From Synechococcus sp. CS-1332 (lineage in GTDB: Bacteria; Cyanobacteriota; Cyanobacteriia; PCC-6307; Cyanobiaceae), in contig NZ_JAHLYP010000050.1 of NCBI RefSeq assembly GCF_025127995.1, positions 62,001-126,000 on the forward strand: DNA of 64,000 bases, written 5' to 3'. The position numbers and the translations under genes were made by a program. The notes beneath the pieces were generated by a model that did not search any database, was not told the origin of the DNA, and saw only the letters and a list, made by a program, of their open reading frames with translations. Numbering within the stretch: position 1 is the first letter of the stretch; every line of letters begins with the position of its first letter. Positions 51,225 to 61,311 of this stretch are shown here, in pieces.

Positions 51225-51566
51225 ATGGACCAGGGCAATCTGCTGCAGATGCTGCTGCTGCGCGGCCTCGGCACCACCTCGCTGGTGGCCGACCGTCTCA
51301 AGTACGTCAGCCAGGAATGGGTGAGCAGCGGCCGCCTTGATCCCAACCACGCCTCCGCGCTGGTCGAGGACGTCATGCGCGCCCTGCGGGGCGAGACGCC
51401 GGAAGTGGAACAACAGGCGGAACGCCAGCTGGAGCGCAACCGCGACCAGCTGCTGCAGGACCTGGGCCTGGCCCGCCAGCGGGAGCTGGACGAACTGCGT
51501 GGCCGCATCGACCGCCTGGAGCAGGCCCTGCGCCAGCGCCAGAACAGCGGCGAGAGCAGCGACTGA
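51225..51566 (+). CDS. Small phasin-like coiled-coil protein
   Basis: 113 residues from ATG 51225. The N-terminal half ([42 protein letters not shown]) resembles the start of phasin-like proteins; the second half is an amphipathic coiled coil ([41 protein letters not shown]). The start is preceded by CAAGGAAAC, a fair ribosome binding site. Function unknown; it might bind granules or membranes by analogy with phasins. Confidence 0.75.
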   Translation: MDQGNLLQMLLLRGLGTTSLVADRLKYVSQEWVSSGRLDPNHASALVEDVMRALRGETPEVEQQAERQLERNRDQLLQDLGLARQRELDELRGRIDRLEQALRQRQNSGESSD

Positions 51567-51604
51567 TCGCACTGGCAGAATCGCCCCATCCAGGGACTTT
51601 CCGC

Positions 51605-52255
51605 ATGCGCGACATCCTGATCAGCTCGTTCGTCTGTGTGGCCTGCCTGATGCTGGCCCTGGTGAGCCAACTGGTGTCCCCCTCGGTGGTGGAAGCGGCG
51701 TCGCCGGCCCCCGCCGCCGCCGGCGTTGAGCAGGCCCTGGCCCGCTCCGGCCCTGCCCCCACCGCGCCCCAGGCCAGCCCCGCTGTGGCGGCGCCCCTTG
51801 AACTCGACCCCGACGTCCCCAACCCCACCCTGTTCACCATGGCCCCCGATTCCTCCAGCGCCGAGATGGCTTCCAGCGGCGCTGCGGCCCTGGGCGGGGA
51901 GCTCGTCTCCCCCACCGAGCGCACCACCCCCAGCGGCCTGCGCATCACCGACCTGGCCTTGGGCGAGGGCGCCGAAGCCAAGAGCGGCCAGACCGTGGTC
52001 GTCAACTACCGCGGCACCCTCACCAACGGCAAGGAATTCGACAGCAGCTACGGCCGCGGTCCGTTCAGCTTTCCCCTCGGCGCCGGCCGGGTGATCCGGG
52101 GCTGGGACGAGGGCGTGGCCGGGATGAAGGTGGGCGGCAAGCGCAAGCTGGTCATTCCCCCCGATCTGGCCTACGGCGAGCGCGGTGCGGGTGGCGTGAT
52201 CCCCCCGAACGCCACCCTGGTGTTCGAGGTGGAACTGCTGGACGTGAAGGGCTGA
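51605..52255 (+). CDS. FKBP-type peptidyl-prolyl isomerase, exported
   Basis: 216 residues. A signal peptide or anchor ([25 protein letters not shown]) is followed by an Ala/Pro-rich linker, then an FKBP domain from about residue 105: [95 protein letters not shown]. The active-site aromatic and Asp positions appear intact. It probably acts in the periplasm or thylakoid lumen. It starts 38 bases after the phasin-like gene; sodB follows. Confidence 0.95.
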   Translation: MRDILISSFVCVACLMLALVSQLVSPSVVEAASPAPAAAGVEQALARSGPAPTAPQASPAVAAPLELDPDVPNPTLFTMAPDSSSAEMASSGAAALGGELVSPTERTTPSGLRITDLALGEGAEAKSGQTVVVNYRGTLTNGKEFDSSYGRGPFSFPLGAGRVIRGWDEGVAGMKVGGKRKLVIPPDLAYGERGAGGVIPPNATLVFEVELLDVKG

Positions 52256-52325
52256 GCAACGGCGCTGCAGCTGCCTTCCCCAGGGTTGCAATCGTTACAA
52301 TGGCGCGTAGACCCCTCCCTCTCCC

Positions 52326-52925
52326 ATGGCTCACCAGCTGCCCGAACTGCCCTACGGCCTCGACGCACTCGAGCCGCATATCTCCCGGCAGACCCTCGAG
52401 TTCCACCACGGCAAGCACCACGCCGCCTACGTCACCAACCTCAACAAGCTGATCGAAGGGGGCGACCTCGAAAGCAAGAGCCTCGAAGAGGTGATCCTGG
52501 CCGTCGCCGGTGACGCCACCAAGGCCGGGGTGTTCAACAACGCCGCCCAGGTCTGGAACCACAGCTTCTACTGGCAGTGCATCAAGCCCGGTGGCGGCGG
52601 CGCCCCCACCGGTGCTCTGGCCGACAAGATCGCCGCCGACTTCGGCAGCTTCGAGGCCTTCAGCGAGCAGTTCAAGACCGCCGGCGCCACCCAGTTCGGC
52701 AGCGGCTGGGCCTGGCTGGTGCTCGATGGCGGCACCCTGAAGATCACCAAGACGGCCAACGCCGATCTGCCCCTCGCCCATGGCCAGAAGGCCCTGCTCA
52801 CCATGGATGTGTGGGAGCACGCCTACTACCTCGACTACCAGAACCGCCGTCCCGACTACATGACCACCTACCTCGACAAGCTGGTCAACTGGGACTTCGT
52901 GGCCGGAAACCTGGCCTCCGCCTGA
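52326..52925 (+). CDS. sodB: Superoxide dismutase (Fe type)
   Basis: 199 residues. Metal ligands are the His in LEPHISRQTLEFHHGKHH, the His in AAQVWNHSFYW, and the Asp and His in MDVWEHAYYLDY. Iron-type signatures: FHHGKHHAAYVTNLN, NNAAQVWNHSFYWQCIKP, GATQFGSGWAWLV. It detoxifies superoxide made by photosynthetic electron transport. The upstream AATCGTTACAATGGCG contains a plausible -10 (TACAAT). A strong terminator follows 47 bases after the stop. Confidence 0.98.
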   Translation: MAHQLPELPYGLDALEPHISRQTLEFHHGKHHAAYVTNLNKLIEGGDLESKSLEEVILAVAGDATKAGVFNNAAQVWNHSFYWQCIKPGGGGAPTGALADKIAADFGSFEAFSEQFKTAGATQFGSGWAWLVLDGGTLKITKTANADLPLAHGQKALLTMDVWEHAYYLDYQNRRPDYMTTYLDKLVNWDFVAGNLASA

Positions 52926-52972
52926 TTCTCAACCAGCACATCTGGGAATTCATCAACCCCATTCTGCCTATA

Positions 52973-52999
52973 GCCCCTGCATTTTGCGGGGGCATTTTT
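52973..52999 (+). terminator. Rho-independent terminator after sodB
   Basis: Stem GCCCCTGCA (52973-52981) with TGCGGGGGC (52985-52993), nine pairs with one T-G pair, loop TTT, followed by ATTTTTAT. It marks the end of the sodB transcript and the edge of the lower-GC CBS-EAL region. Confidence 0.88.
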
Positions 53000-53241
53000 A
53001 TAGCAGCTATAACATGTTCGCCCTCTCATCAGGGAATGGCCACAACTCTCTGCGGAATGGCATCGTTGCCCACTTGTAGCAAGGGCCGCTGCTAGAGGCC
53101 CAGCTAGAATCAGAAGCGATTAATATCCCTAATGGTTTTAGCATCATCCTGCCCCACCATGAGAGCAGATCTTCCTCATTGCCTAAAGCAGAAAATGATC
53201 CTAGAATTATAGAATCTGTCATGGGCAGGATCATTGGATAA

Positions 53242-54423
53242 AAACAACCGGCCAAAGGGCCCAATTTCAACTCCGATGATCCCAGGCAAGCCATTCTAAA
53301 GGATGTCGCTATTGCCTCTCCCGATACCTCGCTTGATGCGGCCTTTACCCTGATCAGAGGCAATGCCGCTTCCTGCGACCTGAACCAGCTCCACAAGGAT
53401 AACCTTGATTCCACAATTGCCCAGGCAGCAAAACGCAAAACTGGCTGCCTGTTAATAGCCAATGCAGATCAGCGCATCATTGGGATCCTCAAAGAGCTGG
53501 ACTTACTAAAACTAATTATCAGCGATTCACCCGGCTCTTCTACAACAGTGGAAGAGGTGATGACCACCCCAGTTGTCACGATTCAGCTAGAGGAGTACAA
53601 AGATATCTTTGTAGCAAATCGAATAATGAAAGCCCGGAAAATTCGCTATCTGCCAGTCGTTGACAGTGATGGCAGACTGGAAGGACTGATTACGCAATCA
53701 AGCCTGCGACAACTGCTGAAGGAAAGCCACTTTCTGCGCTTGCGTAAAGTGTGTGAAATCATGACGAGCACCGTCGTCACGGCTTCACCTTCGGACACCC
53801 TGCAGCTTGTAGCCAGATTGATGGTCAACAAACAGGTCAGCTGCATCGTGATTTGCAGCGGTGCCAGCATCGAGCCGGAAGATCAAATTCCCGTTGGAAT
53901 ACTCACAGAAGGGGATCTCGTACAGCTAAACAGATTAGGTGTTGATTTCAATTCCGTTGAAGCAGCGCAGATCATGAGCACTCCGCTGACCTTCGCTCAA
54001 ACCAATGACTCCATAGGGGTTGTACTGAGTCTCATGGCTTCTCTCCATGTGAGGCGCTTGGTCATTAAATCCCAAAATGGAACCCTTGCCGGGATCGTAA
54101 CCGAGACCAGCCTTACCAGTGTCCTTGAACCCCAGGAGCTCTATGGAGTCATGGAGATCATGCAGTCTACCGTCAATCACTTGAGGGCGGAGCGTACAAA
54201 GCTTCTCCTCCAGATGGATCTAGATCTGGAGCAAGGCTTTCGGAACTCGGAATTCCATATGGTCTGCCAACCTCAGCTCAATCTAAGTAGTGGAAGAGTC
54301 TGCGGCGCCGAAGCCCTGATCCGGTGGCAATGCCAGGGTCGGGGGAGCATTCCCCCCCAATCACTTCATTCCCTTGGCCGAAGAGAGCGGATTGATCGTA
54401 GACCTTGGCTATTGGATCCTTGA
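53242..54423 (+). pseudogene. CBS-EAL signalling protein, 5' part (frameshifted)
   Basis: First standard start in this frame is GTG 53548, but the reading frame is protein-like from 53242, just after an in-frame TAA, with a CBS repeat already under way (AFTLIRGNAASCDLN, TGCLLIANADQRIIGILKELD). CBS domains follow: VEEVMTTPVVTIQLEEYKDIF, KVCEIMTSTVVTASPSDTL and AAQIMSTPLTFAQTNDSIGV. The EAL domain then starts (FHMVCQPQLNLSSGRVCGAEALIRW). After GRGSIPP the frame shifts at a seven-C run (54352-54358) and ends at 54423. Low GC and codon use unlike its neighbours suggest transfer. 53000-53241 has no other gene. Confidence 0.8.
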
Positions 54424-55009
54424 GCAGGCCTGCAAGCAGGGGCAAACATGGCTGAAGTCATCGGTACAACCGATCAGCATGGCTGTGAACGTGTCCAGCA
54501 TTCAGCTGGAGGATCCAAATTTCATTCAGCGAGTTTCAGAAATCACTTGCGAAACAGGCTTCCCAAGTGAATTGCTGCATCTTGAGCTCACCGAGAGTGT
54601 GCTGGCTGAGAACTTTGAGGGCCTTGCAAAAGTTCTCGACAATTTGCAGTCACAAGGAATCAAGATTGTCATCGACGACTTTGGCACTGGTTTCTCGTCT
54701 CTGGCTTATCTTCAGCATTTCAACTTTAACTCCCTGAAGATCGATCGCTCCTTCGTTACCGGCATTGAAGGCAAACCACGAAATCAAGCCATCGTGGATT
54801 CCATCATCCAGCTTTCGAGCGTTCTCTCTTTTGATGTGGTGGGTGAAGGAGTTGAAACAGAGGCGGAATTTGATCTGCTGCGGAACAAGGGCTGCCACGT
54901 CATCCAGGGCTACCTGTTCAGTCGACCATTGGGCGTGGTTGGGTGGGCCGACTTCACCGCTGACCTGGAGGATTTCGCTCTGAATCCTTTGAGTCTTCGG
55001 ACGGAGTAA
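54359..55009 (+). pseudogene. CBS-EAL signalling protein, 3' part (rest of EAL phosphodiesterase domain)
   Basis: The continuing EAL domain in the next frame: NHFIPLAEESGLIVDLGYWI, MAVNVSSIQLEDPNFIQR, LLHLELTESVLAEN, KIVIDDFGTGFSSLAYLQHF, LKIDRSFVTGIEG and FDVVGEGVETEAEFDLL. The residues that bind magnesium and cyclic di-GMP (EAL, N, E of ELTES, DD, K, E of GEGVE) are all present if both parts are joined. With one C fewer in the run, the two frames read IPPNHFIPLAEESG, exactly as expected. A stand-alone product could start only at TTG 54374. The 3' end overlaps convergent queA by 56 bases. Confidence 0.82.
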
Positions 55010-56126
55010 CCCCGGGGGGCAGCACCGCTGCCGGAGGAATCCACATCGCATCGCCATAGGAAAAGAACCGATAGCCACCGGCGATCGCTTCGCCGTAGAG
55101 CTCCAGCAGCCGCCGGCGACCGATCAGGGCGCTCACCAGCAGCAACAGGGAGCTCCTGGGCAGGTGGAAGTTCGTGAGCAGCCCCTGCACCACTTGGAAG
55201 CGGAAGCCCGGCTGGATCACCAGGTTCACTGGGCCCGCATAGGGCGCCAGCACGCCCCCCCCCATGGCCGCGACCCCTTCGAGAGAGCGGACACTGGTGG
55301 TGCCGATGGCGATCACCCGGCCGCCCTCCCGCTGGCAACGGGCCACCGCCTCCACCAGCTCAGGGCTCACCTCTACCCACTCGCTGTGGAGTTCCAACTC
55401 ACTGAGATCCTCCGTTTCAATCGGCCGGAAGGTGCCCAGACCCACATGCAGAGTGGTGCGGGCGATCGTCACCCCCCTGGCCCTGATCTCAGACAGCAAC
55501 TCGTCACTGAGGTGGAGCCCGGCCGTTGGGGCGGCCACGGCACCTGGCCGCTCGGCGTAACGGGTCTGGTAGCGCTCGTCGTCGCTCGGGTCGTGGCTGT
55601 GGATGTAGGGCGGCAGTGGGATGGTGCCGTAGCGCTGCAGCAACCCCTCGATCGCCTCGGCCGTGGCGCGATCGGAGGGGAAGCGGAGGATGCGGCCACC
55701 ACTGGCGGGATCCTCCCCCACCACCTCGACCGGGAGTGGAGCCTCACCTGGGGCCTCCAGTTGCAACAGTTCTCCAGGGCGCAGGCGCCGGGCCGGCCGG
55801 GCCAGGGCCAGCCAGAGACCATCGCCGAGAGGGTTGATCAGCAGCAACTCCACGGCGCCGCCGCTGGCGCGGCGCGCCGCCAGCCGCGCCTTGAGCACCC
55901 GGGTGTCGTTGACCACCAGCAGATCACCGGGCCTCAATTCGTGCTGGAGATCCCAGACCTTCACATGACGAGCGCCCGGAGCAGGTGTATCCGGTGGCTC
56001 GACCGCCAGCAGCCGGGCGGCATGCCGCGGTTCTATCGGCCTCTGGGCAATCCTCTCCTGGGGCAGCTCGAAGTCATAGCTGGAGAGGCGCAGATCCGGA
56101 TCGTCGGCGCCAGCTGCCAGGGCCAT
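54954..56126 (-). CDS. queA: S-adenosylmethionine:tRNA ribosyltransferase-isomerase QueA
   Basis: Makes epoxyqueuosine in tRNA by transferring the ribosyl group of SAM to preQ1. 390 residues. Motifs: [20 protein letters not shown] near the start, [61 protein letters not shown] and [21 protein letters not shown]. The last 25 residues are a non-conserved tail that overlaps the EAL remnant. Starts 4 bases after the PDH E2 gene ends. Confidence 0.97.
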   Translation of the reverse strand: MALAAGADDPDLRLSSYDFELPQERIAQRPIEPRHAARLLAVEPPDTPAPGARHVKVWDLQHELRPGDLLVVNDTRVLKARLAARRASGGAVELLLINPLGDGLWLALARPARRLRPGELLQLEAPGEAPLPVEVVGEDPASGGRILRFPSDRATAEAIEGLLQRYGTIPLPPYIHSHDPSDDERYQTRYAERPGAVAAPTAGLHLSDELLSEIRARGVTIARTTLHVGLGTFRPIETEDLSELELHSEWVEVSPELVEAVARCQREGGRVIAIGTTSVRSLEGVAAMGGGVLAPYAGPVNLVIQPGFRFQVVQGLLTNFHLPRSSLLLLVSALIGRRRLLELYGEAIAGGYRFFSYGDAMWIPPAAVLPPGVTPSEDSKDSERNPPGQR

Positions 56127-56130
56127 GGGG

Positions 56131-57474
56131 TCAGAGGGCCAGACTTTCGGGCCGGTTCTCGATCAGGTCGGCCAGATCCTTGAGGAAGGCCGCCGCATGG
56201 GTGCCATAGATGACGCGGTGATCGGCGGTGAGGTTTACCTGCATCTGACGCCGCACGGCGATCGACCCGTCCTTGAGGGCCACCACCACGGGCCGGGAGG
56301 CGGCCACCGCCAGGATGGCGCCGGTTCCCGGCGGCAGGATCGCGTCGAAGCGATCGACCCCGAACATGCCCAGGTTGGAGAGGGTGAAGGTGCCGGTGGT
56401 GTACTCCTCCGGCTTGAGCTGCTTGGAACGGGAGCGGGCCACCAGATCGGCCCACAGTCGCGACAGCGCGTAGAGGTCGGTGCGGTCGGCGCCGGCCAGC
56501 ACCGGGGTGATCAGGCCGCCGTCATCCATGGCCACCGCCACCGCCACGTTGATGGCCGCCGGGTAGGCCATGCCGGCGTCGCTGGCCGAAGCATTCAGCT
56601 GGGGATGGCGGGCCAGGGTGATGCCCACCGCCTTGGCCAGCAGGGCCGTCATCGTGACCCCCTTGGACTTCACCTGCTTGTAGAAGCCGTCGAGCCGGTC
56701 GGTGGTGATCGTGTAGCCGACGTGGAAGCAGGGGACCGCCAGGCTGGCGTTCATGTTGCGATTGACGGCCTGCTGCAGGGTGTTGAAGGCCACCGTCTCA
56801 CCGGGGCGGCCAAAGGCCTGACCAGCGGGCGCGGCAGGAGCGGCGGCGGCGCCATTGCCAGCGGCGACCGCCATGGCCGGAGCGGTGCCCTCGGCCACCC
56901 GCGGAATGCTCACCGGTTGGCCGGTGGCCTGCTCCACGTCCTCGGCCTGGATCCTGCCGTTGGGTCCGGTGCCCCGCACAGAAGCCAGGGCCACGCCCAG
57001 CTGGGCCGCCAGTTTGCGGGCCCGGGGGGTGGCCACCACGCGGCCGTCGCCGGCGCCGGCTGGCACAGCCACTGGTGCCGGTGCAACGACCGGGGCCGCC
57101 ACTGGGGCCGCAGGGGCCACCGGCGCTGGTGCCGGGGCAGGAGGCACGGCAGTGGGTACCGCCGGAGCCGGGGCCGCCGCCACCGCAGCAGCCGGTACGG
57201 GGGCCGCCGCCTTGGCCGCGGCGATCTCCGCTTCGGTTTCCACAATCAGACCGATCGTTTCACCCACCGGAGCGGTGCTGCCCGCCTCCATGAGCACGGC
57301 CGCCAGGAAGCCTTCCTGAAAGGCCTCCACATCCATGTCCGCCTTGTCGGACTCGACCACGAGCACGGATTCTCCGCGTTCGACGCGTTCCCCGGGCTTC
57401 TTGAGCCACTCCACGATCTTGCCCTCCGTCATGGTGGAGCTGAGGGCCGGCATGAAGATTTCGTGGGTGGCCAA
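56131..57474 (-). CDS. pdhC: Pyruvate dehydrogenase E2, dihydrolipoamide acetyltransferase
   Basis: 447 residues. The N-terminal lipoyl domain has the modified Lys in [13 protein letters not shown]; an Ala/Pro-rich linker (about residues 90-145) leads to the peripheral subunit-binding domain ([34 protein letters not shown]) and the catalytic domain ([38 protein letters not shown]). The usual HxxxDG active-site motif reads HRVIYG, with Tyr in place of Asp, as I recall for plastid and cyanobacterial E2 proteins. It transfers acetyl groups to CoA and forms the core of the complex. Confidence 0.95.
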   Translation of the reverse strand: MATHEIFMPALSSTMTEGKIVEWLKKPGERVERGESVLVVESDKADMDVEAFQEGFLAAVLMEAGSTAPVGETIGLIVETEAEIAAAKAAAPVPAAAVAAAPAPAVPTAVPPAPAPAPVAPAAPVAAPVVAPAPVAVPAGAGDGRVVATPRARKLAAQLGVALASVRGTGPNGRIQAEDVEQATGQPVSIPRVAEGTAPAMAVAAGNGAAAAPAAPAGQAFGRPGETVAFNTLQQAVNRNMNASLAVPCFHVGYTITTDRLDGFYKQVKSKGVTMTALLAKAVGITLARHPQLNASASDAGMAYPAAINVAVAVAMDDGGLITPVLAGADRTDLYALSRLWADLVARSRSKQLKPEEYTTGTFTLSNLGMFGVDRFDAILPPGTGAILAVAASRPVVVALKDGSIAVRRQMQVNLTADHRVIYGTHAAAFLKDLADLIENRPESLAL

Positions 57475-57520
57475 CGGGGGACTGCCTCTGTGATGGGGGG
57501 GATTTTAGGCGGCGGAAGGA

Positions 57521-57964
57521 TCAGCCCCCCTCGATCGCCTCAATCACGCCGTCCCGCACCAAGACCGACACCTGCAGCTTCTGCACCAGGTTGTCGCCCA
57601 CCTGGACGTCGCAGAAGCTCTCGATCTGCCCCTGTTCCACCACCTGCTCCATCTCCAGTTCCCGCACCTGGCGCTGCTGCTCCAGCACCTGGCGCTTCTG
57701 CTCCTCGAACTCGGCTCGCTTGGCCGCCACCTGTTGCTGCACCGAACCGACCTGTTCCTGCACCCGTGGATCAAGGGGATTGGCGCTCTGGCGGCGGATC
57801 TCGTCGATCAGCCGTTGCCCCTCCTGCTCCAGCTGGGCCAGCTGCTGGTCGAAGTTGGTGAGCGCGGTGCTGAGCTCCCGCTCCGCATCTTCCTTCCAGC
57901 GCGGCGTGACCACGGCTCGCACCGTGATCGATCGCTTGATGTTCAGGCTGTTGCCGTCGGCCAT
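57521..57964 (-). CDS. YlqD-like coiled-coil protein
   Basis: 147 residues from ATG 57964 (MADGNSLNIKRSITVRAVVT). Pattern: short beta region (IKRSITVRAVVTPRWKEDA), long charged coiled coil (LSTALTNFDQQLAQLEQEGQ, QEQVGSVQQQVAAKRAEFEEQ), and a C-terminal beta part (VQVGDNLVQKLQVSVLVRDG, VIEAIEGG) with an OB-like appearance. This matches the YlqD family, whose function is unknown. 46 bases before the PDH E2 gene, same strand. Confidence 0.85.
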   Translation of the reverse strand: MADGNSLNIKRSITVRAVVTPRWKEDAERELSTALTNFDQQLAQLEQEGQRLIDEIRRQSANPLDPRVQEQVGSVQQQVAAKRAEFEEQKRQVLEQQRQVRELEMEQVVEQGQIESFCDVQVGDNLVQKLQVSVLVRDGVIEAIEGG

Positions 57965-58023
57965 GGGAGTGCAGGTGCAGGGCTCAGGCTGTCAGGCCAC
58001 GGGCGATCCGGTCAACCATGGGG

Positions 58024-59952
58024 TCAGCTCTCCCCGTAAAGCGCGGCAATGGCGGCCCTGTCCCGGTCGGCGATGCGATCCCGTCGTTGCTTCAGGGTCT
58101 GGGTGAGCAGGCCGTTGTCGATGCTGAAGGGCTCCACCAGGGTCACCGCTCCGAGCCGCTCATCCGGGCGGGACGCCGGGCGGGCCGCCAGCAGGCGATT
58201 GCACTCACGGCAGAGGGCCCGCAGCAGGGCCGGGTCGGCACCCGGGTACGGCAGGTTTGCCTCGGCGGCAAAGGCCTGCAGGGCCTCCGCCTTCGGCACC
58301 ACCAGGGCACCGAGCTGCTTGCGGTCCTGGCCCACCAGCATCACCTGCTCCACCAGGGGCGACGCCACCAGGGCCTCCTCCAGGGGTCCGGGCTCGATGT
58401 TCTCGCCGCTGCTGAGCACGATCGTGTCCTTGGCCCGGCCGGTCAGCACCAGGGTTCCATCCGCCAGCAGCAGGCCCAGATCGCCGGTATCGAACCAGCC
58501 CTCCCCGTCCAGCACCTTGGCCGTGGCGTCGGGCTTGTTGTGGTAGCCCGCCATCACCTGGGGGCCCTTCGCCAGCACCAGCCCCCGCTCACCCACGGCG
58601 AGAGGGGCCCTGCCCTGCGGATCCACCACCTTCAGGGCCGTGTCCGGCAGGGGCAACCCGGCACTGCCGCGACGGTTGCTCCAGGGCCGCCGGCAGGCGA
58701 GCACCGGGCTGGTCTCGGTGAGTCCATAGCCCACCAGCAGCTCGATGCCGACGGCCTCGAAGAAGCCGTCGACGTGGATGGCCAGGGCACCGCCACCGCT
58801 GATGGCGGTGCGCAGCCGCCCCCCCACCAGCTGGCCGCGCACCTTCGGCCAGAGCAGTGCACCGGCCGTGGCATGCAGCGGCCAGAGCAGCAGGGCACCC
58901 GCCGCGGCCACAAGCCGGGTGGCGGGAGATTCCTGTTTCAAGGTGAGATCGAGGGCCACCCGCTTGCGCCGGTGGAAGGTTCGGCTGACGGCCAGGGCCT
59001 TACCCAGAAGGCGCTGGCGTGACGTCGGCATGGCCGCCAGGGCATCCTCAAAGCCAGAGAGCAGGGCCTCCCACAGCCGCGGCACGCTGATCAGATACTG
59101 GGGCCGCACCTTCTGCAGGTCGGAGCGCAGCTGCTTGAGGGTGGTGTAGGTCTGGCGGCAGCCGCAGCTCAGCAGGAAGTATTCGGCGGTGCGCTCATAG
59201 GCATGCCAGATCGGCAGCACGGAGAGCACGTGATCCCCCGGACTCGGCGACACCGCCACCCCGAGGGTGCGCAGCTGGTGCAGCAGGTTGGCGTGGCTGA
59301 GGGGCACCCCCTTGGGCTGGCCCGTAGTGCCGGAGGTGTACAGCAGGGTGGCCAGCCGCTCGGGCCCACCCGTGGGGACAGGCGGCAAGGCCTTGGAGGC
59401 GCCAAGGGCCTGGAAGGTGTCCCAGGTGAGGCAGGGCAACGCCACCGGCGCGGTGGGGGCCTCGCCCTCCAGCAGCAGCACGAAGCGCAGCCGCCCGAGG
59501 GCCTGCCCATCGAGCGCCAGTCGCTCCAGCAGGGCGGCCGACTCCAGCACCAGGCCCACGGCGCCGGCGTCCTCGAGGATGTAACGCAGCTCCTCGGCCG
59601 GCGCCGCGCTGCCCCGCACCGCATCGGCCGCACCTGCCCGCATCAGCCCCTGGTCGGCCACGAGCCAACGGGGACCGTTTTCGGCGAACAGGGCCACCAC
59701 GTCGCCATCGGCCACCCCCAGATCGGCGAAGGCCGCCGCGGCCCGGTCGATCGCTTGGCGCAACTCATCGAAGCGCAGCGTTTCAGGGTGGCGGCCATGG
59801 GGCGCGTCCAACGCCACCTGGGAGCCATACAGGCGCTCCAGGTCTGGCCAGAGGCCCTCGAGCCCCTCGAGCTGGCTCCAGTCGCGGCGGCGGAGAAGGG
59901 CGCGGCGGTCCTGGGCGCTGCCGCTCCAGTGGATCTCGGCTCTGGCGTTCAT
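58024..59952 (-). CDS. Long-chain acyl-CoA/acyl-ACP synthetase (AMP-forming)
   Basis: 642 residues. ATP/AMP motif LLYTSGTTGQPKGVPLSHANL, then LPIWHAYERTAEYFLLSCGC, LISVPRLWEALLSGFEDAL, GYGLTETSPVLACRR, GWFDTGDLG and LVLTGRAKDTIVLSSGENIEP. The family is the FadD/AAS-type ligase; cyanobacteria have a single acyl-ACP synthetase (Aas) that recycles free fatty acids, and the architecture here fits that, but acyl-CoA versus acyl-ACP specificity cannot be read from sequence alone. ATG start at 59952, 27 bases after lipB ends. Confidence 0.93.
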   Translation of the reverse strand: MNARAEIHWSGSAQDRRALLRRRDWSQLEGLEGLWPDLERLYGSQVALDAPHGRHPETLRFDELRQAIDRAAAAFADLGVADGDVVALFAENGPRWLVADQGLMRAGAADAVRGSAAPAEELRYILEDAGAVGLVLESAALLERLALDGQALGRLRFVLLLEGEAPTAPVALPCLTWDTFQALGASKALPPVPTGGPERLATLLYTSGTTGQPKGVPLSHANLLHQLRTLGVAVSPSPGDHVLSVLPIWHAYERTAEYFLLSCGCRQTYTTLKQLRSDLQKVRPQYLISVPRLWEALLSGFEDALAAMPTSRQRLLGKALAVSRTFHRRKRVALDLTLKQESPATRLVAAAGALLLWPLHATAGALLWPKVRGQLVGGRLRTAISGGGALAIHVDGFFEAVGIELLVGYGLTETSPVLACRRPWSNRRGSAGLPLPDTALKVVDPQGRAPLAVGERGLVLAKGPQVMAGYHNKPDATAKVLDGEGWFDTGDLGLLLADGTLVLTGRAKDTIVLSSGENIEPGPLEEALVASPLVEQVMLVGQDRKQLGALVVPKAEALQAFAAEANLPYPGADPALLRALCRECNRLLAARPASRPDERLGAVTLVEPFSIDNGLLTQTLKQRRDRIADRDRAAIAALYGES

Positions 59953-59979
59953 GGGCGGCCGGCGCAGCGCAACGGATGG

Positions 59980-60660
59980 TCAGGATTCTCCCAGTCCCTC
60001 CTCCGGCCCGGGCTGCCGCAGGGTCAGGCCGAAGCGGCGGGCGAAGGCCGCCAGCAACAGCGGGGCCACCTGCTCCGGGGTGAGGCAGGGCCGCCAGTCC
60101 GCGAGCCGTCCCACCGGCCGGCCGGCCAGACCGCAGGGAACGATCGACCCGAAACCCTCCAGGGAGCCGTTCACGTTCAGGGCCAGGCCGTGCTGGCTGA
60201 TCCAGCGCCGGGCCCCGACTCCGATCGCCGCCAGCTTGCGGCCCTCCAGCCACACCCCTGTCAGCCCCTCGACGCGCTCCCCTTCCAGCCCCAGCTCCGA
60301 CAACACCTCCAGCACGACGTCCTCGAGGGCCCTTAGATAAACGTGCAGGTCGCCGCCGTGGCGCTGGAGGTCGAGCACCGGATAGAGCACCAGCTGGCCG
60401 GGCCCGTGGTGGGTAACCTCCCCGCCCCGATCGATGCGGTAGAGGGGCAGGGGCGGGTGGTCGGCGTCGAAACCGAGGTGGGACAGGCTCGCCCCCCGAC
60501 CCAGGGTGTAGCAGGGAGTGTGCTGGAGCAGCAGCAGGGCGTCGGGGGCGGAGGGATCGTCGAGCCGACGACGCTGCAGACGACGCTGCCAGTCCCAGGC
60601 CAGCGGGAAGGGCACCGGGGCCTTGGATTCAAAAAGAATTGCGGGAGTGTTGGGGGCCAT
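59980..60660 (-). CDS. lipB: Octanoyl-[ACP]:protein octanoyltransferase LipB
   Basis: 226 residues from ATG 60660. Active-site features: [24 protein letters not shown] (His-Gly-Pro-Gly-Gln substrate loop), the Lys in [20 protein letters not shown], and the catalytic Cys in [15 protein letters not shown]. It loads octanoate onto lipoyl domains, the first step of lipoate synthesis; its client, the PDH E2 subunit, is encoded 2.5 kb downstream on the same strand. Divergent from hpf/lrtA (63 bases between). Confidence 0.96.
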   Translation of the reverse strand: MAPNTPAILFESKAPVPFPLAWDWQRRLQRRRLDDPSAPDALLLLQHTPCYTLGRGASLSHLGFDADHPPLPLYRIDRGGEVTHHGPGQLVLYPVLDLQRHGGDLHVYLRALEDVVLEVLSELGLEGERVEGLTGVWLEGRKLAAIGVGARRWISQHGLALNVNGSLEGFGSIVPCGLAGRPVGRLADWRPCLTPEQVAPLLLAAFARRFGLTLRQPGPEEGLGES

Positions 60661-60723
60661 GCACCTGCGTTCCTAGCTTGGGGATGCCCCAGAGCCAGAA
60701 TTCCTCTGGAGGAGCGAATCCGA

Positions 60724-61311
60724 ATGAAACTGTTGATCCACGGCCGCAATCTCGACGTCACACCAGCGATCAGGGAGTACACCGAAACCAAGCTCAACCG
60801 CGCCATCAGTCACTTCGATGGCATCGTCAAGGAAGCCGACGTGCACCTGTCGGTGGAACGTAACCCCAGGGTTCCGCAGCAGACGGCTGAAGTCACCGTC
60901 TTCGCCAACGGCGTGGTGATCCGAGCCCAGGAACGCAGTGAGAACCTCTACGCCAGCATCGACATGGTGGCCACCAAGCTGAGCCGCCAGCTGACCCGCT
61001 ACAAGGACCGGCTCCAGGAGCGCACCCAGGGACCGGTGCACCGCTCGGCCGCCGCGGAGGAAGCCGGAGCGGCCACACTGCCCAACCCCGGGGACTCGCT
61101 CACCGATGGCCTCGAGCCCGCCGTGCCCCACCGCGGCGTGCGCCGCAAATATTTCGCCATGCCGGCAATGGACCTGGAGGGGGCCCTGCATCAGCTGGAT
61201 CTGATCGATCACGACTTCTACATGTTCCGTGATGCGGGCACGGGCCAGATCCAGGTGGTCTACCGGCGCAACCACGGTGGATTCGGCGTCATCCAGGCCC
61301 GTGACACCTGA
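60724..61311 (+). CDS. hpf: Ribosome hibernation promoting factor, long form (LrtA type)
   Basis: 195 residues from ATG 60724, with GGAGGAG (60708-60714) at ideal distance. The N-terminal S30AE domain (MKLLIHGRNLDVTPAIREYT, EADVHLSVERNPRVPQQTAEV, RSENLYASIDMVATKLSRQL) is joined by a linker to the C-terminal dimerisation domain (VRRKYFAMPAMDLEGALHQL, HDFYMFRDAGTGQIQVVYRR). The long form makes 100S ribosome dimers in stationary phase or darkness; the cyanobacterial homologue was named lrtA as a light-repressed transcript. The stop overlaps the deoC GTG by 11 bases. Confidence 0.95.
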   Translation: MKLLIHGRNLDVTPAIREYTETKLNRAISHFDGIVKEADVHLSVERNPRVPQQTAEVTVFANGVVIRAQERSENLYASIDMVATKLSRQLTRYKDRLQERTQGPVHRSAAAEEAGAATLPNPGDSLTDGLEPAVPHRGVRRKYFAMPAMDLEGALHQLDLIDHDFYMFRDAGTGQIQVVYRRNHGGFGVIQARDT

